From Janthinobacterium agaricidamnosum NBRC 102515 = DSM 9628 (lineage in GTDB: Bacteria > Pseudomonadota > Gammaproteobacteria > Burkholderiales > Burkholderiaceae_D), in contig NZ_HG322949.1 in the NCBI RefSeq assembly GCF_000723165.1, forward strand, positions 1,976,921 to 2,040,920: a stretch of DNA of 64,000 nt, in the 5' to 3' direction. The notes under the pieces were generated by a model. The model made no database searches. It had not been told where the DNA came from and was given only the letters and a program-made list of their open reading frames with translations. Both the position numbers and the translations under genes were made by a program. Positions 42,456-49,430 of the stretch are shown here, in pieces (positions within the stretch are counted from its first letter, which is position 1; each line of letters begins with the position of its first letter).

Positions 42456-43154
42456 ATGCTGCAAGTCGAACAATTACATCAATATTACGGTTCGTCGCAT
42501 ACCTTGCGCGGCGTCTCGCTGTCGCTCGACCAGGGCGAATGCCTGACTTTGCTGGGCCGCAATGGCGTCGGCAAGACCACCTTGCTGAAATGCCTGATGG
42601 GCGTGCTGCCGGCAGCGCAAGGCAGCGTGACCTTTAACGGACGCAACATCACCAGATTGACGCCGCACGAGCGTGCCCGGCTGGGCATTGCCTACGTGCC
42701 GCAGGGCAGGGAAATTTTCGCCCGGCTGACGGTCGAGGAAAATTTGCTGATGGGCATGGCGGTGCATAGCGGCAAGAACGCCTCGGTCATCGATGGCGAA
42801 GTGTATGAATTATTTCCGGTGCTCAAGGAAATGCTGCACCGGCGCGGCGGCGACCTGTCCGGCGGCCAGCAGCAGCAATTGGCGATCGCGCGCGCCTTGC
42901 TGGCCAAGCCGCAATTGATCATCCTCGACGAACCGACCGAGGGCATACAGCCATCGGTCATCAAGGATATCGGACGGGTGATCCGCTTGTTGCGCGAGCG
43001 GGGCGATATTGCGATTTTGCTGTGCGAACAGTATTTCGATTTCGCGCGCGAACTGGCCGACAAATTTGTCGTGCTGTCGCGCGGCGAAGTGGTGGCCAGC
43101 GGCTTGCCGGAACAAATGGATGGCGACGACGTGAAACGCCACCTGGCGGTGTAG
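42456..43154 (+). CDS. urtE: Urea ABC transporter, ATPase UrtE
   Basis: 232-residue LivF-type ATPase: MLQVEQLHQYYGSSHTLRGV, Walker A GRNGVGKTT, YVPQGREIFARLTVEENLLM, signature DLSGGQQQQLAIARALLAKP and Walker B LIILDEPTEGIQPSVI. The YGSSHTLRGV and TEGIQPS wording is typical of UrtE. Last gene of the operon, ending 5 bp from the convergent chromate transporter. No urease (ureDABCEFG) genes follow. Confidence 0.95.
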   Translation: MLQVEQLHQYYGSSHTLRGVSLSLDQGECLTLLGRNGVGKTTLLKCLMGVLPAAQGSVTFNGRNITRLTPHERARLGIAYVPQGREIFARLTVEENLLMGMAVHSGKNASVIDGEVYELFPVLKEMLHRRGGDLSGGQQQQLAIARALLAKPQLIILDEPTEGIQPSVIKDIGRVIRLLRERGDIAILLCEQYFDFARELADKFVVLSRGEVVASGLPEQMDGDDVKRHLAV

Positions 43155-43159
43155 CCGGA

Positions 43160-43744
43160 TTACACCAGGTTCAACCAGCCCAGCAGCGCGCCGGCGCCCA
43201 GCAGCCACAATAAGTGGATTTTGGTGCGCCAGATGAGCAGGCCGGCCAGCACCGACAGCGTCCACAAGGGCCAGTCGGTGGCCAGCGTGTGATTGGCGCC
43301 GCCGAGGATGATGCCGGTCGAAATCAGCAAGCCGACTACCACCGGCGCCATGCCTTGCTTGAACGCCCGCACGCCGCGCAAGTCGCGGTTGCGGTAGCCC
43401 CATTGCGCCGCCAGATAGGTCAAGGTGGTACTGGGCAGCATGATGCCAAACATGGTGACAAATACGCCGAGGAAAGCCGCCGCATAACTGCCGGCGTTCA
43501 AGCCGACATTCCAGCCCATCAAGGCGACGAACAAGACATTCGGGCCGGGCGCGGCCTGGGCGATGGCGATCGATTCATTGAATTGCGCCTGCGTCAGCCA
43601 GTGGTTTTGTTCGACCAGGTAGCGGTGCATTTCGGACGAGGTCGAAATGGCGCCGCCGACCGACATCAGCGATAGCAGCAAATAATGACCGAACAGGCTG
43701 AACCAGTCGCCAACGCCGAGTACCAGTTGCAGCGGCGCGCTCAT
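43160..43744 (-). CDS. Chromate transporter half-protein (ChrA domain, second subunit)
   Basis: 194 residues, a single CHR domain of about six helices: FGHYLLLSLMSVGGAISTSS, EMHRYLVEQNHWLTQAQFNE, AIAQAAPGPNVLFVALMGWN. The SMNHWLT-like NHWLTQ and APGPN motifs are conserved in short-chain CHR proteins. Such half-proteins work as heteromeric pairs with the gene immediately upstream (43741), which it overlaps by 4 bases. Some pairs export chromate and confer resistance; others have unknown anions. Confidence 0.9.
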   Translation of the reverse strand: MSAPLQLVLGVGDWFSLFGHYLLLSLMSVGGAISTSSEMHRYLVEQNHWLTQAQFNESIAIAQAAPGPNVLFVALMGWNVGLNAGSYAAAFLGVFVTMFGIMLPSTTLTYLAAQWGYRNRDLRGVRAFKQGMAPVVVGLLISTGIILGGANHTLATDWPLWTLSVLAGLLIWRTKIHLLWLLGAGALLGWLNLV

Positions 43745-44337
43745 GCCGCCAGCCTGCGGTAAGTCATGATGCAGCCGGCGCCGCCCAGCACCAGCAAGAT
43801 GTAGAACAGCGGCCAGTGCATCACCGCGACGGACAGTACGCCCAGCAGGCAGATGCAGACGCTCAGGTACAGCGGCAGCGGATGTTTTTTCAGCGCCGCC
43901 GCCAGTTTCAAGCCGGTCGCGGCGATCAGTCCGGCGGACACGGCGGCCATGCCGCGCAGCGCGCCGGTCAGGTTGGGATGGTCGCCAAAGCGGGTGTACA
44001 GCAAGCCGAGCAGGATCACCAGCACCAGCGGCACGGCCAGCATGCCGGCCAGCGCGCTCAAGGCACCCTTGAGGCCGAAATAGCGGCCGCCGACCATCAA
44101 TGCCAGATTGGCCACGTTAGGTCCCGGCATGATTTGCGCGACAGCCCAGTCTTCGATGAATTCTTCCTGGGTCAGCCAGCGTTTGCGGTCGACCAGTTCG
44201 CGCTGCACCACGGCCAGCACGCCGCCAAAACCTTGCAAGGCCAATAAGGTAAACGAGATGAACAGATCGCCCAGCGATGAGGGACGGGGGCGCGGCAAGT
44301 CGGGCGGCGCTGCGGGAGGAGGAGGGGCGGGCGTCAT
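43741..44337 (-). CDS. Chromate transporter half-protein (ChrA domain, first subunit)
   Basis: 198 residues from MTPAPPPPAAPPDLPRPRPS, a Pro-rich cytoplasmic lead, into a CHR domain: LFISFTLLALQGFGGVLAVV, QRELVDRKRWLTQEEFIEDW, AVAQIMPGPNVANLALMVGG. The start was placed at the ATG with a GGAG-like stretch; a longer frame to 44406 is Arg-rich. It forms a two-gene unit with the second CHR gene. Opposite membrane topologies of the two halves are the family norm. Confidence 0.9.
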   Translation of the reverse strand: MTPAPPPPAAPPDLPRPRPSSLGDLFISFTLLALQGFGGVLAVVQRELVDRKRWLTQEEFIEDWAVAQIMPGPNVANLALMVGGRYFGLKGALSALAGMLAVPLVLVILLGLLYTRFGDHPNLTGALRGMAAVSAGLIAATGLKLAAALKKHPLPLYLSVCICLLGVLSVAVMHWPLFYILLVLGGAGCIMTYRRLAA

Positions 44338-44505
44338 CTGCGCATTATGGCGCTGGCCGCGCCGCCTTGTCCATGCAGAAATGAGCGGCTGCGCACCGGA
44401 TGGCAAGTAGGGATTGACTTTGCAGGGTCTTGACCAATACTGCTTGCAACGCGGCCTGATTCTCCCGGTCCAATGATGGCGATCTTGATCAACCAGAGGA
44501 TAGCG

Positions 44506-44733
44506 ATGAATACACCCAGACTATTGCAAGCTCCTGCTGCCCCGGTGGCATCAAAACTGTTTCACCAGCGCGTGGATCAAGCGCAGCGACAGGTGGTCGA
44601 TATGGGTATTTCGGTGCAGGCCAATTTTAATACCATTTGTGCGGTTGAATACCTGAAGTCTTACAACGTCGACGCCGGCCTGATCGAGCGCGTGCTGCTG
44701 CATCCTGAGCAGCGCCGCAAGACCCAGCATTGA
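44506..44733 (+). CDS. Small uncharacterised protein, 75 residues
   Basis: The ATG has AGAGGA at the right distance. The sequence (MNTPRLLQAPAAPVASKLFH, then QANFNTICAVEYLKSYNVDA) is helical with a plausible amphipathic C-terminal half (LIERVLLHPEQRRKTQH). No family recognised, no signal peptide. The next 160 bp of the 449-bp gap downstream show nothing recognisable before the repeat copy at 44901. Confidence 0.6.
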   Translation: MNTPRLLQAPAAPVASKLFHQRVDQAQRQVVDMGISVQANFNTICAVEYLKSYNVDAGLIERVLLHPEQRRKTQH

Positions 44734-44900
44734 AGCCCGCATGCAACTTTGGTGGCGTCTTGATAGTCACACAAGATAAAAACTTGCCTTCCGGACCGCT
44801 TATAAGGCTTGCCGGATTGATCATTTTGCATGGGTTATGCACAGATTTTGACTTCAAGAAATGGTCTAAATTATTTTGTCGTGATAATCGGTGATTTTGT

Positions 44901-45040
44901 AAGTACTTGATTTTATACGGATTTATTTCTGCTGTTTGAATGGGCAGTTTATTGAAACCCGCATGGGGACTCGCTTGCGGACCTGTCAAGAGGCGCTTAT
45001 CCACAAAGATATCCACAGTCGGTGTGGATATCTGAAAAAG
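44901..45040 (+). repeat. 140-bp intergenic repeat, copy A (with hairpin and DnaA box)
   Basis: It aligns without net gaps to 46240-46379 at an offset of 1339 bp; about 101 of 140 positions match by hand count, and the last 100 bases match best (TTGAAACCCGCAT, CTGTCAAG, TATCTGAAAAA). It holds a consensus DnaA box TTATCCACA (44997-45005) and a perfect 11-bp hairpin, AGATATCCACA-GTCGG-TGTGGATATCT (45007-45033). It lies 3' of the response-regulator gene. Confidence 0.75.
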
Positions 45041-45140
45041 TGCTTAACAATCCGCCACTTACAAAAACAAGCTTTGATCTGACCGCTTGACAGACGATTT
45101 TGGAGCCGCCTTGCCGCCCCCCCAAAGGCGGTAAACCGGT

Positions 45141-45174
45141 CCACTGGATGGGTATCCAGTGGTATGGATTTTTT
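45141..45174 (+). terminator. Rho-independent terminator, plus strand
   Basis: CCACTGGAT-GGGT-ATCCAGTGG (45141-45162) is a perfect 9-bp stem followed by TATGGATTTTTT. The T-tract is on the plus strand. It would stop transcripts coming from the left, that is from the small gene at 44506 or from repeat copy A, before they enter the convergent response-regulator gene. Confidence 0.6.
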
Positions 45175-45182
45175 ACTAAAAG

Positions 45183-46049
45183 TCAACCATGCTGATCCGT
45201 TTTTTGCGGGCTGGCCGCACTCAACAATAGCGTGGCCAGCGGATCTTGTTCTGTGGAAATCAGCAATGCTTTTAAGGCATGGCTGGCGCCTGTCCGGTCG
45301 TGCACGGTCAAGTCGCCGGCCCAGGCCTGCCGGTCTGTTAACGCATCGAACAGCGCTTGCTGCGGTTGCGCCAGCATGCCGGACAACGGCAGTCCCAGCA
45401 ATTGTTCGCGCGGCGCCTGGACCAGCGCGCACCAGCCATCGTTGGCGCTGTCGATCGCGCCATCGGCCCGCAGCCCGATGTGCAGCGGCGCCGCGTGCGC
45501 CCGGGCCAGCGCCGCGCTGGCGTGGACCAGGCGCTGTTCGGCCTCGGCCAGGCTGGCATAAGTGCGCAGCGACGTAATCACCGTGGTAAACAGTTTGCGC
45601 GTGGTCAAGTCGGTCTTGCACCAGAAATCGTTGATGTCGTAATCGACGATGATGCTGTGTTCCAGTGCTTGGCCGGGCTGGCCGGTGCGCAAGATGATGC
45701 GCACCAAATGGTTGTGCAATTGTTCGCGGATTTGCCGCGCCACTTGCAAGCCGGCGTGATTGGTTTCCATGATTACGTCGAGCAAGACGATGGCGATGTC
45801 GTGATTGTTGCGCAGCACGGCCAACGCTTCGGCGCCGTTGTAGGCGTGCAGGAAGCTGAGGCGGCGGCCCTGGAAGTTGGTGTTACTGAGTGAAAATTTG
45901 GTGACGACATGCACATCCACATCGTCGTCGACGATCAGGATGCGCCATGGCGCCGCATTGGCGCTGTCCGCCTGATGTTCCTCGGCGGGCAAATCCTCGT
46001 CGATCAGCCAGCCTGAATCGGCGTCATCGTTACCTGGTTTGGCGTCCAT
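45183..46049 (-). CDS. Response regulator with CheY-like receiver and PAS-like C-terminus
   Basis: 288 residues. After an acidic lead (DADSGWLIDEDLPAEEHQAD) the receiver domain reads ILIVDDDVDVHVVTKFSLSN with phosphoacceptor in IAIVLLDVIMETNHAGLQVA. It is followed by ILRTGQPGQALEHSIIVDYD and INDFWCKTDLTTRKLFTTVI, the linker typical of DUF3369-containing regulators. The C-terminal 100 residues (LRADGAIDSANDGWCALVQA, PREQLLGLPLSGML) look like a PAS domain. No HTH, HD-GYP or GGDEF output is present, so it probably signals through a partner. The start has AAGGGA upstream, in a leader that contains a DnaA box (46060-46068). Flanked on both sides by the 140-bp repeat. Confidence 0.85.
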   Translation of the reverse strand: MDAKPGNDDADSGWLIDEDLPAEEHQADSANAAPWRILIVDDDVDVHVVTKFSLSNTNFQGRRLSFLHAYNGAEALAVLRNNHDIAIVLLDVIMETNHAGLQVARQIREQLHNHLVRIILRTGQPGQALEHSIIVDYDINDFWCKTDLTTRKLFTTVITSLRTYASLAEAEQRLVHASAALARAHAAPLHIGLRADGAIDSANDGWCALVQAPREQLLGLPLSGMLAQPQQALFDALTDRQAWAGDLTVHDRTGASHALKALLISTEQDPLATLLLSAASPQKTDQHG

Positions 46050-46059
46050 GTCTGTCCCT

Positions 46060-46068
46060 TGTGGATAA
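46060..46068 (-). promoter_or_regulatory. Consensus DnaA box in the response-regulator leader
   Basis: TGTGGATAA is TTATCCACA on the minus strand, a perfect E. coli-type DnaA box, placed 11 bases upstream of the response-regulator start. With the boxes in repeat copies A and B this makes three perfect matches within 1.4 kb. Confidence 0.5.
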
Positions 46069-46239
46069 ACTCCCCCTGCAAGCACGCTATCGGTAAGGAT
46101 CACTGTCCGTGACCGACACTATGCTTGTGCGGAACATTTGTCAAAGGATTCCGCACACACCCTTGGCTATCACTTATGCACACAAAATATATTTTCAAGT
46201 CGACAGAAATATTTTGATACATCTCAATTTTAGCTTTAT

Positions 46240-46379
46240 AAGTCGTTGATTTTATTGGGGGAAAATATTGCCTGTCGAATGGGCAATTTGTTGAAACCCG
46301 CATCAATACTGGGCTTGCAGGCTGTCAAGGGGTGCTTATCAACAACTTTATCCACAGTTGCTGTGGATATCTGAAAAAT
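46240..46379 (+). repeat. 140-bp intergenic repeat, copy B (with hairpin and DnaA box)
   Basis: Partner of 44901-45040 in the same orientation. It has the consensus DnaA box TTATCCACA (46348-46356) and a 9-bp hairpin TATCCACAG-TTG-CTGTGGATA (46349-46369) at the same place as the copy A hairpin. Loop-proximal bases differ from copy A, yet pairing is kept. It sits upstream of the response regulator, in the 461-bp gap before the histidine-kinase gene, which holds no coding frame. Confidence 0.75.
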
Positions 46380-46457
46380 GCCTGTAAAAACCTGCGCTTG
46401 CGGCAATTTGATACCGCGCAGACTGTGTTGCGAGGGCAGGCGCGCGTTGATTATAAC

Positions 46458-46484
46458 CAGACTGGGCAGATCTTGCCCAGTCTG
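46458..46484. terminator. 11-bp-stem hairpin downstream of the histidine kinase
   Basis: CAGACTGGGCA-GATCT-TGCCCAGTCTG is a perfect 11-bp stem, 27 bases beyond the kinase stop codon (minus strand), followed on that strand by TTATAATC. It probably ends the regulator-kinase transcript. Confidence 0.55.
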
Positions 46485-46510
46485 CTTGTGTGCTGATGCG
46501 GAGCGCAGGA

Positions 46511-47974
46511 TCAGGCGCGCGGCGTCTGCAACGCGAAACGGAATACCGCGCCTTTGCCTTCGACGGCCAGCAACTGGATGTCGCTCTGGTGCAGTTGCAC
46601 GATGCGCTGCACGATCAGCAGGCCCAGTCCGCCATTGCGGCGTTCGTCGCCCAGCCCGAACGGCCGCTTGAACAGCTTGCTCAACAGCTCGGGCGCAATC
46701 CCGGGGCCGCTGTCGCTGACCGTCACCTGCACGCTGCCGTGGGCCTGTTCCAGCGCCACTTCGATCGCGCCGCCGGGTGGCGTATGACGGATCGCATTGT
46801 CGATCAGGTTGGTCAATACCCGTTCGATCATGCCGAGGTCGGCGTTGACGATGGCGGCGCCGCGCGGCAATACCGCGCTCAGGATGGACTGGCTCGCTTG
46901 CGCCTGCAATTCGAATTTCTGGAACACGTCCTGGATCAAGTCGCTGAGCGAAAAATCTTCCCGTTCCGGTTCGATCAAGCCGTGCTCCAGCCGGGCCAGT
47001 TCAAACAGGGTTTGCGCCAGCCGGCCGACCTTGCGGCTTTGGCTCAACGCGATCTCCAGGTAGCGCTTGCGTTCGTCGGCGGACAGCGTCTGGTTTTTCA
47101 GCAACAGCGTTTCGAGGTAGCCATGCAGCGAGGCCATCGGCGTGCGCAAGTCGTGCGAGATATTGGCCACCAGCTCGCGCCGGTCCTGGTCCAGCTGGGT
47201 CAGGCTGTGCCATTGTTCGCCGATGCGCGCCGCCATCTGGCTGAAGGCCAGGTCGAGCACGGCGATTTCATCGCGCCGTCCGGCGGCATGGGCGTGCGGC
47301 GCCGGCAGCAGCAGCGGATTGGCGTTGGTGTCGAAGTCGCGCATGGTGTCGGTCAGCCGGCGCAGCGGACGGGTGATCAGGCGGAACGCCATCAAGCCGG
47401 CCAGCAAGCCGAGCAGGGCCACCACCGCCATCGACCACAAGGTGGTGCGCAGCACATTGCTGGCCGACACGCGCGCGGCGATCCGGTCGTGCGCCTCGCC
47501 CAGCAAGATCACGTAGACATAACCGGCCTCGCGTCCGCCCGCATGCAGCGCGGCGGCGCTGAATACCTTGCGGCCGCTGGCGCTGCGCGGGTCGTCGCCC
47601 TGGATCGGCAGCGGCTGGCCCTGCAGCAGGCGGCGCAGCGGCGCCAGGTCGACCCGGTCGCGCTTGACATGGCCGGCCGGCGCCGCGTGGCCGATGATCT
47701 TGCCGGCGCTATCGAGCAAATACACTTCGACGCTGGGATTGACGTTCATCAGGCGGCCGAACAGGCGCCGCAGCGCGTCCGGCCGCAAGCCGTCGTCGCC
47801 CATGATCTGGGTGTCGACCGCGATGCTTTCCGCCAGGCCGCGCGACAAGCCTTGCACCACTTCCTGTTCATGCATGTCGTTGGCGCGGATCTGCAGCCAT
47901 GCCGAGGCGCCGCAACAGGCCAGCAGCAATACCGAGAACGCGATCGACAGGCGTTGCGAGAGCGTCAAGTTCAT
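46511..47974 (-). CDS. Sensor histidine kinase of the Msr-linked two-component system
   Basis: 487 residues starting MNLTLSQRLSIAFSVLLLAC (first membrane helix). A periplasmic sensor of about 140 residues (VEVYLLDSAGKIIGHAAPAG), a second helix (SMAVVALLGLLAGLMAFRLI) and HAMP follow. The H-box VANISHDLRTPMASLHGYLE is near residue 270. ATPase motifs are VLTNLIDNAIRHTPPGGAIE (N), VSDSGPGIAPELLSKLFKRP (G1/F) and NGGLGLLIVQRIV (G2). The start overlaps the regulator stop by ATGA. Divergence from msrB-dipZ-msrA suggests that it senses periplasmic oxidative or thiol stress. Confidence 0.92.
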   Translation of the reverse strand: MNLTLSQRLSIAFSVLLLACCGASAWLQIRANDMHEQEVVQGLSRGLAESIAVDTQIMGDDGLRPDALRRLFGRLMNVNPSVEVYLLDSAGKIIGHAAPAGHVKRDRVDLAPLRRLLQGQPLPIQGDDPRSASGRKVFSAAALHAGGREAGYVYVILLGEAHDRIAARVSASNVLRTTLWSMAVVALLGLLAGLMAFRLITRPLRRLTDTMRDFDTNANPLLLPAPHAHAAGRRDEIAVLDLAFSQMAARIGEQWHSLTQLDQDRRELVANISHDLRTPMASLHGYLETLLLKNQTLSADERKRYLEIALSQSRKVGRLAQTLFELARLEHGLIEPEREDFSLSDLIQDVFQKFELQAQASQSILSAVLPRGAAIVNADLGMIERVLTNLIDNAIRHTPPGGAIEVALEQAHGSVQVTVSDSGPGIAPELLSKLFKRPFGLGDERRNGGLGLLIVQRIVQLHQSDIQLLAVEGKGAVFRFALQTPRA

Positions 47975-48690
47975 GCCGCCGGCCCCGGATGGGCGGCGAA
48001 GCGGTAACCCAGGCCCCACACGGTCAGAATGCGGCGCGGATCGGTTGGATCGGTCTCGATCTTGGCGCGCAGCCGGTTGATGTGGGTGTTGACAGTATGT
48101 TCATAACCGTCGTGCTGGTAGCCCCAGACGTGGTTCAGCAAATCCATCCGCGAAAATACCTTGTCCGGATGCTTGACGAAGAAATACAGCAAGTCGAATT
48201 CGCGCGGCGTCAATTCGAGGCGCTTGCCATTCACCTTGCCTTCGCGCGCCAGCGGATCGAGCGACAGGCCGTTCAATTCGATATTGCCGGTATCGCCGCG
48301 GCGCTCCCTGGCCATCGCATCGACCCGGCGCAGCAGCGCCTTGACCCGCGCCACCAGTTCCAGCACCGAAAACGGTTTCGCCAGGTAATCGTCGGCGCCC
48401 AGTTCCAGGCCGACGATGCGGTGGGTTTCGCTGGCGCGCGCGCTGGTGATGATGATCGGCGTGTAGCGCGTCATCGCGCGCGCCTGGCGGCAGATTTCAA
48501 GGCCGTCCACGCCGGGCAGCATCAAGTCGAGGATCAGCGCGTCCCAGCCGCCTTGTCCCAGCTGGACCAGGCCGGCGTAGCCGTCGGCGCAATGGGTCAC
48601 CGCGTAGCCCTCGTCCTTCAAGTGCATGGTCAGCAAGCCGGCCAGGTGCATATCGTCTTCGACAATCAAGACGCGTTTGGGTAAATCCAT
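47971..48690 (-). CDS. OmpR/PhoB-family response regulator
   Basis: 239 residues. The receiver has acidic pocket VEDD (11-13), phosphoacceptor Asp55 in LILDLMLPGVDGLEI, and Lys105 in DDYLAKPFSVLELVARVKAL. The winged-helix effector has LELTPREFDLLYFFVKHPDK, VFSRMDLLNHVWGYQHDGYE and RHTVNTHINRLRAKIE-like VNTHINRLRAKIETDPTDPR. It is coupled to the kinase gene and divergent from msrB, with 200 bp between, and is therefore the likely activator of the methionine-sulfoxide repair operon. Confidence 0.93.
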   Translation of the reverse strand: MDLPKRVLIVEDDMHLAGLLTMHLKDEGYAVTHCADGYAGLVQLGQGGWDALILDLMLPGVDGLEICRQARAMTRYTPIIITSARASETHRIVGLELGADDYLAKPFSVLELVARVKALLRRVDAMARERRGDTGNIELNGLSLDPLAREGKVNGKRLELTPREFDLLYFFVKHPDKVFSRMDLLNHVWGYQHDGYEHTVNTHINRLRAKIETDPTDPRRILTVWGLGYRFAAHPGPAA

Positions 48691-48889
48691 GATGTTCTTT
48701 CCAGTTGTTGCAAGTTGATTACCTTTGCACGTTTATTGCCTTGTTTTTGCTTTGGCAAAACCGTGGCGCTTTCATTGTGCATGAATTTTAAAAGATAAAT
48801 ATCACATTTAATTTAACTTTACGTGAGGATTCGGCGACCGCTTGCGGGGAACAATAGTGCATATCTTTTCATTTCCATCAGGAGCGATC

Positions 48890-49405
48890 ATGCAATCGAG
48901 AAGGAAATTCCTTGTCACCGGCGCCAGCACCGCGGTGGGCGCGGCGGTCCTGTTCCAATGGCACGCGCTGGCCATGCCGGCCGCTGCGGCCGCCGGCCAG
49001 CCGGCCGCCAGGTTTGCCGTCATGCATAGCGACGCCGAGTGGCGCGCGCTGCTCAGCGCCGACCAGTTCGCCGTGCTGCGGCGCGAGGCCACCGAGCGGC
49101 CGTTCAGCAGCCCGCTCAATAACGAACACCGGGCCGGCCGTTTTGCGTGCGCCGGCTGCAAGCTGGACTTGTTTTCTTCCAGCCGCAAGTTTGACAGCGG
49201 CACGGGCTGGCCCAGTTTCTGGGAGCCGTTGCCGCACGCGGTCAGCGACAGCAGCGATACCTCGTTCGGCATGCTGCGCTCGGAAGTGCATTGCAGCCGC
49301 TGCGGCGGCCACCTCGGCCATGTGTTCGACGATGGACCAAAACCGACCGGCTTGCGTTATTGCATGAATGGCGTGGCGATGACGTTTAGCGCCGGCCAGG
49401 CTTGA
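48890..49405 (+). CDS. msrB: Peptide-methionine (R)-S-oxide reductase, Tat-type export signal
   Basis: 171 residues. The start follows AGGAG and opens with MQSRRKFLVTGASTAVGAAV, a textbook twin-arginine signal (SRRKFLV), so the enzyme should be exported folded. The MsrB fold shows RFACAGCKLDLFSSSRKFDS, GTGWPSFWEPL and VHCSRCGGHLGHVFDDGP (four zinc-binding cysteines), and the catalytic Cys in LRYCMNGVAMTF. It reduces methionine-R-sulfoxide in proteins. First gene of msrB-dipZ-msrA, divergent from the two-component system. Confidence 0.93.
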   Translation: MQSRRKFLVTGASTAVGAAVLFQWHALAMPAAAAAGQPAARFAVMHSDAEWRALLSADQFAVLRREATERPFSSPLNNEHRAGRFACAGCKLDLFSSSRKFDSGTGWPSFWEPLPHAVSDSSDTSFGMLRSEVHCSRCGGHLGHVFDDGPKPTGLRYCMNGVAMTFSAGQA

Positions 49406-49430
49406 ACACCGTTTTTCAAGGAATTTTCCA

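Noticed and set aside
44901..46379. Interpretation of the repeat pair as terminal repeats of an insertion sequence
   Set aside because: The copies are direct, not inverted, diverged by about 28%, and the enclosed gene is a response regulator with no transposase. A transposon reading is not supported.
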